Assembly: GCF_021462225.1 (NCBI RefSeq) | Contig: NC_061800.1 | Span: 3,172,501 to 3,236,500 of the forward strand | DNA length: 64,000 nt | DNA from: Girardinichthys multiradiatus | Lineage: Eukaryota; Chordata; Actinopteri; Cyprinodontiformes; Goodeidae | Direction: 5' to 3' | Part shown: one piece after another, positions 31,485 to 42,581 of the stretch | Position numbering within the stretch: position 1 is the first letter of the stretch | Layout of the letters: each line of letters begins with the position of its first letter | The notes under the pieces: generated by a model | Database searches by the model: none | What the model saw: the letters and a program-made list of their open reading frames with translations, nothing else | What the model was told of the DNA's origin: nothing | Translations under genes and position numbers: made by a program

Positions 31485-31727
31485 CCACAGTCAAAGTTGC
31501 CGGACCACTTCCGGTCGAACAGACGACCTGACCATCACGTGAAGCCTAAAGGTAAACCTGATGGAAGAGGGTGGAACCGACACGCAGAAGGGATTATGGG
31601 GAAAGAGATGGAGGAGGCCTTGCGTAAGATGGTGACTGAAGCGGTGCGTCAGGCCACCATGCCCCCACAACCCTTGAAACAGGAAGCTGACCTAGTTAAA
31701 CCAGACCCAAACTTCCCATCAGCATGA
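31485..31727 (+). CDS. Gag extension segment, unit B
   Basis: Same 80 codons as at 19976-20218 with the same flanking TAA and TGA stops. The stops were therefore present before the duplication. Confidence 0.4.
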   Translation, partial: PQSKLPDHFRSNRRPDHHVKPKGKPDGRGWNRHAEGIMGKEMEEALRKMVTEAVRQATMPPQPLKQEADLVKPDPNFPSA

Positions 31728-31733
31728 CTAGGC

Positions 31734-33167
31734 GTGGACCCAGTCTCCACAGCCATCAGAGTCTACCTGATCGGATGGGGAGACAAACCTGGGAAACTCC
31801 AAGAACCCCTTGGGACTTCTCCAGGAGAAACACCACAAATCATTGCTCCAAGGTTCTTAGGTAAACTGAACCATAATGAACATATAGGTTACCTATACTA
31901 TCTCACCAGTATAGGAGGACAGGTCAAACTCAGGTTCCGTTTTAAAACAGGATCAGAGATCAGCCTGTGGTCCTCGGTCTCGTTTGAGGAGGCGAGTAGA
32001 GCCATGCTCTCCCTCAGTAAACCACTTCAGGCTGAATTTTGTAATGTAAGTATCACCAATTGCACCCAAAACCGATCATGCATCACTAATTGGGTGGAGC
32101 TGGACATTACACACGAAGACACGGCTCTGGTGCACCCCATCTATAGGTGCACATTAAACAAAGACCTTTGTCTTGGTGGCCAGGACCTGCTGGACAGGCT
32201 GGCCCCACTCATTGACTGCCACCAGGACCAACTCTGGGTCCAGGCGGAGGTGCAAAACCCACGGGGTGCACGCAGCGAACGATTCGTTGTGACCAATCAG
32301 GTCACCAGCTTAGAGGAGCCCGAAGGACCTCTCAGGCCCTCATCAGAGCCGGTCATGTGCACCTCCGAGACACAGCTGCACCCAGCCATCCAGGAAACTC
32401 CTGCCAGAGGCAGTCATGCATTGCTTGGCTCTTTAAAGAACCCAGGTGTGAACACTTACAACCCCAAAGTGGTGGAAGGTGTACACCTGGAAACCATGTT
32501 CATACTAGAAGTGCTACTAGCATTCTGGCTGGGACATCCATCAACCATTAGAGAGCTGTATGACCGTTTGTGCCAAAAAGACCCCTTTGTAACTGAGGCA
32601 AAACACAGCCACACACTCCTTTTAGTAGACGGGCTCCGCCCTCTCCTCAAGACAGCCAGAGTGCAGATTGGCATCAAACAGCTCTCCCATGCTGTGGACA
32701 TTGTTCCAACAGACCAAAGGGGGGTCACGTTATCCGACGCCCATTACTCTCCTGTGGGGTGCCATAGGAGCTACAAAGCCACACTCCACACCCTCCAGCA
32801 GATGGCGCACTGGCCTCCAAGGTCTCACGACACCCAGGTCTACATCAAAGGATGTTTAACCTGCCGCCAGTTTCAGCCATCCCAGCCAACCAGTAAACCT
32901 CCGCTTCAGCGAAGGGGGGTTACATTACCTTGGTTCCACCTTCAGACCAACTGGGTCGAACCAGCTCCAAAATTAACAGGAGGTAACAAATTCCTCCTAA
33001 CTGTGACATGCAGCTTCATCAAGTGGGTTGGATGCTTGTCAGAAAAGGTTGACACCATCATCCCAGCTGCTGCTCTTTGGCTGAACCGGATGAAGTCCTA
33101 CATCGAACTCTCCTCCCCAAGAACAGAGCTTGTCTCAATGTCCGGGAAAGGAGAGACCAGTGCGTAG
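31734..33167 (+). CDS. Protease-like/integrase-like frame, unit B
   Basis: All 477 codons are open, as in unit A, with one residue change (Ser to Asn at position 109, in SITNCTQ). It carries the same lost catalytic residues: KTG in place of the protease D-T/S-G, and VTC in place of the first integrase Asp. No RT or RNase H is present. Confidence 0.7.
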   Translation: MDPVSTAIRVYLIGWGDKPGKLQEPLGTSPGETPQIIAPRFLGKLNHNEHIGYLYYLTSIGGQVKLRFRFKTGSEISLWSSVSFEEASRAMLSLSKPLQAEFCNVSITNCTQNRSCITNWVELDITHEDTALVHPIYRCTLNKDLCLGGQDLLDRLAPLIDCHQDQLWVQAEVQNPRGARSERFVVTNQVTSLEEPEGPLRPSSEPVMCTSETQLHPAIQETPARGSHALLGSLKNPGVNTYNPKVVEGVHLETMFILEVLLAFWLGHPSTIRELYDRLCQKDPFVTEAKHSHTLLLVDGLRPLLKTARVQIGIKQLSHAVDIVPTDQRGVTLSDAHYSPVGCHRSYKATLHTLQQMAHWPPRSHDTQVYIKGCLTCRQFQPSQPTSKPPLQRRGVTLPWFHLQTNWVEPAPKLTGGNKFLLTVTCSFIKWVGCLSEKVDTIIPAAALWLNRMKSYIELSSPRTELVSMSGKGETSA

Positions 33168-34183
33168 GACTAGTTAAATAGGTGCATGTTTCATTAACTC
33201 ACACTAACATGCACTAATCACTAACAACTTTCTTCAACAGAAACAGTTAAACATATAACTACCTTCTAGGACACAGTCTTAGACTGTAAGTTGACACGAT
33301 AATTTCCCATAACACTGCATGCACAGCAGACCTCACAAAAGTGTTTAAGAATGATGTAATGGACACACCCATGCTGCCCGAGATTTCATGCAAAATCGTG
33401 TTAAAGGAGGTGGGTTCATCTGTAGACAGTCCCACCGAGGCACAGATACCCATTGACCTAGTTCTGCTGAACTTAGTAGAGAAATCCTAAGTCCACCACG
33501 ACAGACACCTTGCAACCTCCACAAACACACCTGGCTTATAGCCTAATTACTGCAATTCGTTTATTCTTTTCTCCCTCTTTCCACATCTAGATAGTTTAGA
33601 GACAGGAGTCCTATTAAAACCCATCATCATCCGGAAGAGCCAATGGTTTAAGCCTAAACCTGTTTTAACCATTCGTTTTATTTTACACACCGCATACAGG
33701 CAGTTAAGCGTTTACAGGTCAGGATTGATTCCCTCACATTCATTCCCCCACGGTTCATAGCACCGCCTTTGCTAACGACACAGCCAGGGTCCAGTGCCTA
33801 ATAGAAGTTGGATGAATAAGCTATGAACCATGATTTTGTTTTGTTCCTTTTATTCTTACATATACATATATATGAACGATATCTGTTATTGTTTCATTTT
33901 GTCTCAGGATTACCAAAGCTGATGACCAAAGAATGTAATGATGATATGAATGTATTGTCCTGTATTTTTCTCATTGAACAATGTAGAAAGGGATGAGTTT
34001 AGTCAGAGTTTAGTCCTGCCCAGGCTAACCTCTATCCTGCCCAGTCGTAGGTTTTGAGTAACACAGAGACAATTTTGTTTTGTTCTGCTTCGCCACGGAT
34101 CACTGATTGCTCAGCAAAGGACAGAATGGTCCCAGTAGCTTCAAAGACTGCAATTCATCTCACCCTTTGAACCTAGGGGGGAA

Positions 34184-35632
34184 TGTTGGACCACTTGTTT
34201 GCTGAGTATTGGATTATCTGCACGTTGTTGGACGTCACTGTGCCCCTCCAATGGCATCGGCCATTTTGTACCCAGGACAGCCCACTCCTACATATCCCAT
34301 CAAGCATTGCGACTGATATGACTGGGCGTCCCCAGTCTGACGTCACAGGGTGCTATATAGGAGGCGCCCATGTTTGAAAAGTCGCCTTCTGCTGGAAACC
34401 GATCTGGTGATTGAAGCGCGTCACTTTAAGAGAAGAACTCTGTGAAGAGTTTCATTCATTCTCTCTCGTTGGACAACGAACCATTCATAACTGAAGTCTG
34501 TGGACTAAGAAGGCCAGAGATTTCACTTTGCCGATCGAAGACGTGAGTTAACACGTAACTGGAGACATGGAGCTTCGGAGAGACGAACCGCTACCGTGTT
34601 TCATTTTCAAGTCGACTTTGATGGTCAGATCATATTTTTCCTTTTTGTCAAGAAGACCAAAGGACAAAGACTGACCGTTCCCCTGAAGTTAATTGTGGAC
34701 CCACAATTAACTTAACCCCACTTTTCCTCGCTCGAATTCCCTCACTCGGAAGAAGACGACACAAGTAAAACCCATTTCTTTTTTTATTTATTTATTAGAA
34801 GGCCTGGGCAGGGTCAGAGGTTGTAGAAGCGATCAGAATCGCTGGTTAGGATCTCATGTGTTCTGAATAATATGTGCATGTAACCTTGCTTGTTGAAACT
34901 TTGATGTGTTATGTAATATCGGGATCCGCCGTGTTCCCCAGAGCTGTTTGTGTTTACTATCTGAACGCGGGTGCGTTGCAAGACTGGACTGTTAAAACGA
35001 CCTCATGGTAAAATTCTCCATTTTACCTTTGTCTTCAATCTCACTTTGCTAGCTTGCCGCCAAAAGTTATCAATCCTTTGTGGTCAGGAGTTAGGGGGAA
35101 GTTTTATGATCAGAAGATCATAAAGGACAGTCGGAGCTGCGCTCCAACCCCCACCACTCGCCACCACTCATATCCCCCTCTCCCTTCGTCTGTAGTGCCA
35201 TAAACTGCTGGTTGACTCAATACATACCGTTTGTTGATTTTGCTTATTTAGATGTGTTACCCCTGTGTTTGTAGAATTTTGCATGTTGAGTAGGTGAAAA
35301 TTAATAAATATTCACATAGATAAAGAGAGAGCGTTTGGTGTTTCATTGTGTGCAAAAAGTGATGTGTCAGTCAAAATAAGGTTCAAGTTCCACACATTTC
35401 GGCAGAAACGGTCGATTAAACAGTGACATCTCCGGCAATAGTTATTAACTATTACGGAGTATTTAACGGTTGTAATTGTCAGAGGCGTTGAGCCACAATT
35501 ACAACACCAGAAACATCTCTGGTCTCGATTCGTAAATGACGATTTATGGTTAAGACATTGATTTTGTCAGATTATGATTTGTAATTATAATTATTGATCA
35601 AGATTATTCAATCAATAATCATACTCCCAACA
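34184..35632 (+). repeat. LTR of unit B (1,449 bp)
   Basis: Identical to 22675-24124 except for one T fewer in the T-run near 34788. It shares all positions where that LTR differs from the 5' LTR. This shows that it was copied by the segmental duplication and not by a separate insertion. Confidence 0.93.
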
Positions 35633-36207
35633 GGTGTGTGAAGGCTCTCTCGATTGATCTGATTTCTCTTCACTGTGATATTTCTGACTTGTTCTAATAC
35701 ATAAGCATGTTAAAACACATTTTCTGTTGCTGCATTTAACCTTTGGGGACCGTCTGTGTCTTACACCGAGGTTAGCTTCCCGTAGCAGTCCGACAGCAGA
35801 TCCTGTGCAGCCGGGGCCGCAGCTTAGCTGGGTGACGGTACATAGAAAGCATAGTCCTAGATCCCAGCTCACAGGCCGCCACCAACCCGTCTGCGTTTCT
35901 AACAGATTTTCCCTGCTCAGCGTCACACCCATTGAGAAGCCAACTCTGGTAAATGGAGTTTAAACAAAAATTCAACATGGAAAACTCACCATCACCTCCA
36001 GCTCCGTCTAATTACTCCTCCATGCAACTCTGCTCCACCATTCAGCGTCAAGTATGCATTTCTCCCCCGGCCAATCATCCTTCAAGGCTCCGCTTTAAAA
36101 GATCTTTATCCACAGAACCCCCCGTTCTGCGGAAAACATGGTCCATTCGGACTCCATGTCTCCTGGTTACTGAACCAGGCTGAGATGCTGTATGTGACGA
36201 TTATTGT

Positions 36208-36700
36208 TGTTTATTGTCTATTTGTATTCCCAGGTATTTATAAGAATCCACCTGGGCACTACTGTGATGATGGATGACCCCTGGTGAGTGGTCTCCAACA
36301 GACTTTGGGTCATAGATCATTTCCTGTGTTTTTTGGACATTAAGTTTCAGAAAGTGTTGACTGAACACAACTTTGGATGTGCTGTTTGTATGTGAATCTG
36401 CTAGATCTGACATGAGGCAGAGAATGGCTGTGTCATCAGAGAACTTACATGTAATTGTTGGGTGTATTACAGATTCAGTCATTGGTATATAGGGTGAACA
36501 GGACCGGTGAACTGACACACCCCTAGGGGATGCCGGTGCTGATGGTGAGGGGATCAAACAGAGTCCTGTTCACCCTGACCTGCTGAGAACGATTAACGAG
36601 GAATGAGTGAAACCATCTGACGATATATGGGTTGACATTCATCTTTTTCAAAGTGGTCAGAAGGACATGGGGCTGGGGAGTATTAAAAGCTGAGCTAAAG
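36208..36700 (-). pseudogene. Rex1-like LINE RT fragment, unit B
   Basis: The counterpart of 24700-25200. The minus frame 36201-36557 is 118 codons long and carries CKFSDDTAILCLMSDL, then KLNVQKTQEMIYD and YKYLGIQIDNK, the palm and following motif of a CR1-group RT with FSDD. Confidence 0.7.
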
Positions 36701-36709
36701 TAAAAAAAA

Positions 36710-37100
36710 AAAGCACTCTTGTTATGATTCTGGCCCGTGTGCCTGCTCTGCTCTCACTCATGCAATCAACTCATCTGCTTCACCTGTCTGCTGCTGCGCA
36801 ATCACCTTCATGCCACACCTGTGGAGCTGCAGTTATATACAGCCATCTGACAGGCATACGGTGCCAGATTTTTGAAAACATTTGTAAGTAGTTATCCAGC
36901 GTTCCTTCCTGACTGATCTTGTTCTCTGACCTTGCCTTGCCTCACGGATTTTGCCTTCTTGCCTGCCCCTTGTCTGACGGATTGGATTTCTGGATTTCGA
37001 CTCTGTTTTCTGCCTCTGGTTTTCTGCCTCTGCCTGCCCCTTGTCTGATGCCTCTAGCTCTGGAATTCGACCCTGTTTCTGTCCCTGGATTTACGCCTCA
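36710..37100. repeat. Unclassified repeat-like segment, unit B
   Basis: A copy of 25210-25600, with the same TATATACAGCC and CTGCC-rich tract. Confidence 0.4.
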
Positions 37101-37752
37101 GTCCAAGCTTCTGCTGCCAACGACTTAATGCTCACATTCTACCGATGATACAATTGGCCCTGTCTTTCAGTGTTTAACCCTATTTTTTTCCTAGACATAG
37201 CTACTGACTGAGCTTTTACTGCGACTAACTGTATGTGCTCTCTCATACTTGAAAACTGGCTCAGAGTTTATCTGTTTTTTCTTCCTATATCAAGCCACTA
37301 AAGGAGCTACATCCATTAACATTTTACCTTTCCTTCCCATAGAAAGCACTCCTGGATCAGTGCTTTTATGTTCTTTTTCTGTCTCTGCTCTCAAACCCCC
37401 AGTCATTAGTGGCAGATGGCCACTCACACTGAGTCTGGTTCTGCTGGAGGTTTCTTTCTGTTAAAACAAAGTTTTCCTCTCCACTGTTGCTACATATTCA
37501 TCCAGGAGGAGTGAATGCTGCATGTCATTGAATCCATGCAATCTGCTGGGTTTTCCTAGATAGAAAAACCTTTTAACCAAACTGAGTAAATAACTGAATC
37601 TGACTGCAGTTTGATAGTTAGGATTAATTTGAATGTATGTACCTGACTTGAAATCTGTGTGATTAGATTGAATTAACTTTATGAAGTGCCTTGAGATGAC
37701 GTGTTGTGAATTGGTGCTATATAAATGAAACTAAATTGAATTGTATTGTCCT
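37101..37752 (+). mobile_element. L2 LINE 3' untranslated region, unit B
   Basis: A copy of 25601-26252 with the same GAATTGGTGCTATATAAATG end. Confidence 0.75.
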
Positions 37753-37884
37753 GCAAATTCATTTGCGTGACATAACATTCATAATGCATATAGTTTAATA
37801 TGATGTCAGCTTATAATTGTGTAGAGGGGAATTTAAACCATTCTTTATGAAATGCGTTTTTGATGTCAGACACTGATGTTGGAC

Positions 37885-38106
37885 AAGAAGGATGGGCTCT
37901 TATTCATCCCAAAGGTCTTATCAACTTCTTCCACACCAATGTTTTCATCCATGTCTTTATGGACCTTGCAATATGCAAGGGGGGTTGTTGGAACAGGAAA
38001 GTACCATAGCCAAACTGTACCCACAAAGTTGGGAGCATAAAATTTTTCAAAATGTCTTTGCATGCTAAAACATTCAGTATATCATTCACTGGAAATAAGC
38101 TGCTGT
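37885..38106 (-). pseudogene. Tc1-like relic, family D, unit B
   Basis: A copy of 26385-26605. One extra base near 38041 changes the reading frame, so a 65-codon frame with FYAPNFVGTVWLWYFPVP appears. It is still a relic. Confidence 0.5.
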
Positions 38107-38462
38107 AAAAAAAAACAAAAAAAAAAACAACCTGAAAAACAGTCCCACATTGTTATTCACTCTGCATTTATGCCTTTACCGTGATGGAATGTTGTCAGAG
38201 AACATGTCTCTACTGCTCTAGACTCCACTGGTAGAGTAGAGTACACCACTGCAACCAAAACTTTACATTTTGATTAGTGATGTAAGGCTCTGAAGCAGAT
38301 GCTTGGCCATTACAACTCACTCCATGAAACTTGCTACAGTATGCACTGCTCCTTAGGTAACCTGACGATCGTATGAAGTCTGGAGGTCTTCCAATTTAAC
38401 TTCTTTTTCTGACGCTAAGTTATTGTTTTTCCTCGGACTTTGTATCTCTAAAAACTATAATA

Positions 38463-39921
38463 CAGGTCCTTCTAAAAATATTAGCATATTGTGATAAAGT
38501 TCATTATTTTCCATAATTTCATGATGAAAATTTAACATTCATATATTTTAGATTCATTGCACACTAACTGAAATATTTCAGGTCTTTTATTGTCTTAATA
38601 TGGACGATTTTGGCATACAGCTTATGAAAACCCAAAATTACTATCTCACAAAATTAGCATATCATTAAAAGGGTCTCTAAACGAGCTATGAACCTAATCA
38701 TCTGAATCAACGAGTTAACTCTAAACACCTGCAAAAGATTCCTGAGGCCTTTAAAACTCCCAGCCTGGTTCATCACTCAAAAACCCAATCATGGGTAAGA
38801 CTGCCGACTTGACTGCTGTCCAGAAGGCCACTATTGACACCCTCAAGCAAGAGGGTAAGACACAGAAAGAAATTTCTGAACGAATAGGCTGTTCCCAGAG
38901 TGCTGTATCAAGGCACCTCAGTGGGAAGTCTGTGGGAAGGAAAAAGTGTGGTAGAAAACGCTGCACAACGAGAAGAGGTGACCGGACCCTGAGGAAGATT
39001 GTGGAGAAGGACCGATTCCAGACCTTGGGGGACCTGCGGAAGCAGTGGACTGAGTCTGGAGTAGAAACATCCAGAGCCACCGTGCACAGGCGTGTGCAGG
39101 AAATGGGCTACAGATGCCGCATTCCCCAGGTCAAGCCACTTTTGAACCAGAAACAGCAGCAGAAGTGCCTGACCTGGGCTACAGAGAAGCAGCACTGGAC
39201 TGTTGCTCAGTGGTCCAAAGTACTTTTTTCGGATGAAAGCAAATTCTGCATGTCATTCGGAAATCAAGGTGCCTGAGTCTGGAGGAAGACTGGGGAGAAG
39301 AAAATGCCAGAAGTCCAGTGTCAAGTACCCACAGTCAGTGATGGTCTGGGGTGCCGTGTCAGCTGCTGGTGTTGGTCCACTGTGTTTTATCAAGGGCAGG
39401 GTCAATGCAGCTAGCTATCAGGGGATTTTGGAGCACTTTATGCTTCCATCTGCTGAAAAGCTTTATGGAGATGAAGATTTCATTTTTCAGCACGACCTGG
39501 CACCTGCTCACAGTGCCAAAACCACTGGTAAAGTGTTTACTGACCATGGTATCACTGTGCTCAATTGGCCTGCCAACTCTCCTGACCTGAACCCCATAGA
39601 GAATCTGTGGGATATTGTGAAGAGAACGTTGAGAGACTCAAGACCCAACACTCTGGATGAGCTAAAGGCCACTATCGAAGCATCCTGGGCCTCCATAAGA
39701 CCTCAGCAGTGCCACAGGCTGATTGCCTCCATGCCACGCCGCATTGAAGCAGTCATTTCTGCCAAAGGATTCCCGACCAAGTATTGAGTGCATAACTGTA
39801 CATGATTATTTGAAGGTTGATGCTTTTTGTATTAAAAACACTTTTCTTTTATTAGTCGGATGAAATGTGCTAATTTTGTTTATTTTGGGTTTTCATGAGC
39901 TGTAAGCCACAATCATCCGTA
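38463..39921 (+). mobile_element. Tc1-like DD34E element, family A, unit B copy
   Basis: A copy of 26962-28420, also with only the left terminal repeat. TA is at 38461-38462. Confidence 0.85.
38791..39787 (+). pseudogene. Tc1-like DD34E transposase, unit B
   Basis: Lacks the extra T of unit A, so the N-terminal 161 codons run through FSDESKFCMSFGNQGA to a TGA (39274-39276), where related copies have AGA. A further small deletion follows. The C-terminal half (39303-39787) is open and carries FQHDLAPAHS and NPIENLW. It is broken, but at different points from unit A. Confidence 0.85.
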
Positions 39922-40466
39922 TCCGTATCCGTGCGTTCCCAGGGATATACAGTTCCACAAGTGAGTTCTGGGTCTTCTCCAGGTTCTCCTCCCAGTGTGA
40001 TGTGTCAGTAAAACCTCCAACAGAGAAGCCCTGAAAGAGAAATAGCAGCTCTACTTTGAGCTCCCTTTGGGTGACAGCTGCTCCGACCACTCTAAGCTCA
40101 TTTTGACAGCCTGTATCCGGGATCTAATTAATTCAGTCATGATCCATATGTCATGACCATAATGGCACATCAGAATGTAGACAGACCTGTAAATCTGTCG
40201 TGCCATCTCCCCTGCCATCCTACCATCACTCATGAATAAGACAACAAGATACTCAAACTCCTCTGCTAGAGTCAGCGACTGAACCCCAAGCCAAAGGGAG
40301 CGGTCCACCTTTATATGGTCAACTCAGAGTAGCTGACTTTCATCCCAGTCGCTTCGCACTCAGATGTGAACCGCTCCAGTCCATGCTGGAGGTTGTGGTC
40401 TTTTGAAGCCAACAGAATCACATCATCTCTGAAAAAGCAAAGCTGAGATCCCAGCTATCTGAAAAA
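39922..40466 (-). pseudogene. RTE-like LINE RT relic, unit B
   Basis: A copy of 28421-28965 with the same stops. Confidence 0.7.
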
Positions 40467-40886
40467 ACAACTGATCAAACTACATCTAGCATTCACAGTA
40501 GTTTCTGAGATTCCTCTGACATCAGTGATATATACAGTAGCAGGTTCACAGACAGAAACATTGTTTTATTGATCCTGACAGCCTCACCATTCATACGCGG
40601 ACATCTTGAACTTGCTGGTGAAGTGAAAGACTTTCAACCTTTGAAGAAGAGGCTTGGAAGAATGTTTTAAGATCACTGTCTCTGTATCCTTGTTGATTCT
40701 GAGCATAGATCCTGCAAGAAGAGACTATGTAGCTGTCACGATCCTGAGGTGTTAGGTTATGGTTTTCATTTGTGTTCATGTTTTTCTGCATTTTGCCTGT
40801 TATGTTCTATAAGTCTATATTCTCTATAAGCCATATTCTTTATTTTTGTCATTTGAATTTTGCAATATAGGTTAATTTCCTTCTGC

Positions 40887-41345
40887 TCATTAAGTGTATT
40901 TCTTTATTCCATTCTTCTCTTTCTTGTAATCTTTTCACATTTAGATGGTTTCTTGTTAGGTATCTGTTTGGCATTTTCTTTAGATGTTCTTGTTCAGCTC
41001 CATTCATGTTTATTTGTCTTTTCTCCCATTCTCTGCTCTGCTCTTCTATTCTTTCACAGCTACTTCACATACCCTCTGACTGCTCTGGCTTCTCTATGCA
41101 TCAGCTGCAATTCATTCCTTCTGAATAGCTCTTCTGGTTTGCCTGTCATTTTTCTACCCCTGCCTCAGTAAATATATTTACATGTTCTCCTTGTTCCTCA
41201 CTAGTCCTTTCCGTTTTACTTCCATTCCATCTATTTCTCTGTTCCATGCCCAATTTCTGTTTGTTTCCTGTTGCTCCCGCTTGTCTGCCTGATTTTATAA
41301 GTTCTTTATATTTAACCTATTAAAAGCTGTCATCCTCACTTTGAG
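40887..41345. other. Pyrimidine-rich DNA, no recognised feature
   Basis: The original right flank of the duplicated unit. It is rich in TTCT/CTGCTCT runs. A 103-codon plus frame (40860-41171) is hydrophobic only because of the T/C richness, and I do not call it a gene. Confidence 0.4.
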
Positions 41346-41391
41346 AAGTTTATCTGTTCTTTCTTTCTAGATTAAATGACTAAAGGAGCTA
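41346..41391 (+). mobile_element. L2 LINE 3' fragment (short)
   Basis: TTTATCTGTTCTTTCTTTCT and GACTAAAGGAGCTA match the L2 3' region at 25764-25808. It is cut by a DD36E element at TA 41390-41391, the same L2 position as at 58855. No continuation was found on the right. Confidence 0.55.
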
Positions 41392-42581
41392 CAGGGGTTG
41401 GACAATGAAACTGAAACACCTGGTTTTAGACCACAATAATTCATTATTATGGTGTAGGGCCTCCTTTTGCGGCCAATACAGCATCAAATCATCTTGGGAA
41501 TGACATACCAGTCCTGCACAGTGGTCAGTGATTTTAAGTCATTCTTGCAGGATAGTGGCCAGGTCACTACGTGATACTGGTGGAGGAAAAGGTTTCCTGA
41601 ATCGCTCCTCCAAAACACCCCAAAGTGGCTTAATAATATTGCTGTATGTATTGGTGCATTGTCATCCTGATATACGGCACCGCCTTTAGGATACAATGTT
41701 TGAACCATTGGATGCACATGGTCCTCAAGAATAGTTCGGTAGTCCTTGGCAGTGACGCGCCCATCTAGCACAAGTATTGGGCCAAGAGAATGCCATGATA
41801 TGGCAGCCCAAACCATCACTGATTCATCCCCATGCTTCACTCTGGGCATGCAACAGTCTGGGTGGTACACTTCTTTGAGGCCTCTCTACACCGTAACTCT
41901 CTCAGATGTGGGGAAAAACAGTAAAGGTGGACTCATCAGAGAACAATACATGTTTCGCATTGTCTACAGCCCAAGATTTGCGCTCCTTGCACCATTGAAA
42001 TTGACGTTTGGCATTGGCATGAGTGACCAAAGGTTTGGATATAGCATCCCGGCCGTGTATATTGACCCTGTGGAGCTCCTGACAGACAGTTCTGGTGGAA
42101 ACAGGAGAGTTGAGGTGCACATTTAATTCTGCCATGATTTGGGCAGCCGTGGTTTTATGTTTTTTGGATACAATCCGGGTGAGCACCCGAACATCTCTTT
42201 CAGACAGCTTCGCTTCCTCTTGCGTCCACAGTTAATTCTGCTGGATGTGGTTCGTCCTTTTTGGTGGTATGCTGACATTACCCTGGATATCGTGGCTCTT
42301 GATACATCACAAAGACTTGTTGTCTTGGTCACAGATGCGCCAGCAAGACGTGCACCAACAATTTGTCTTCTTTTGAACTCTGGTATGTCACCCATAATGT
42401 TGTGTGCATTTCAATATTTTGAGCAAAACTGTGCTCTTACCTTGCTAATTGAACCTTCACACTCTGCTCTTACTGGTGCAATGTGCAATCAATGAAGACT
42501 GGCTACCAGGCTGGTCCAATTTAGCCATGAAACCTCCCACACTAAAATGACAGGTGTTTCAGTTTTATTGTCCAACCCCTG
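41392..42581 (-). mobile_element. DD36E Tc1/mariner element, copy 2
   Basis: Both terminal repeats are present (CAGGGGTTGGACAATGAAAC at 41392; CCAACCCCTG ending 42581). The left flank is L2 and the right flank is L1-like DNA, so the two sides do not come from one target. Internal deletions are visible, such as the missing stretch near 41640. Confidence 0.8.
41441..42395 (-). pseudogene. DD36E transposase, deleted and frameshifted
   Basis: Starts MGDIPEFKRRQIVGARLAG at 42395. Four extra bases near 42210 break the frame after CGRKRK. Later frames show FSDESTFTVFP and YQDDNAPIHTA. About 75 bp around 41640, including the linker up to the catalytic Glu, are missing. It is not functional. Confidence 0.8.

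Larger units (their letters stand above)
29386..40886 (+). repeat. Tandem duplication unit B (11,501 bp)
   Basis: Collinear with 17877-29385 throughout. Notable differences: one base lost in gag (about 31090), eight bases lost near 36360 and one base gained near 38041. It starts inside the LTR element leader, so this copy has no 5' LTR and no primer-binding site. Confidence 0.92.

Noticed and set aside
29386..40886. Unit B as an independent second insertion of the LTR element
   Set aside because: Its LTR shares all 3'-LTR variants of unit A, and the similarity runs on through unrelated flanking repeats, so it is a segmental copy.
40860..41171. Hydrophobic 103-codon frame
   Set aside because: It comes from T/C-rich DNA, and part of it spans the duplication end. 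There is no start context or family match.
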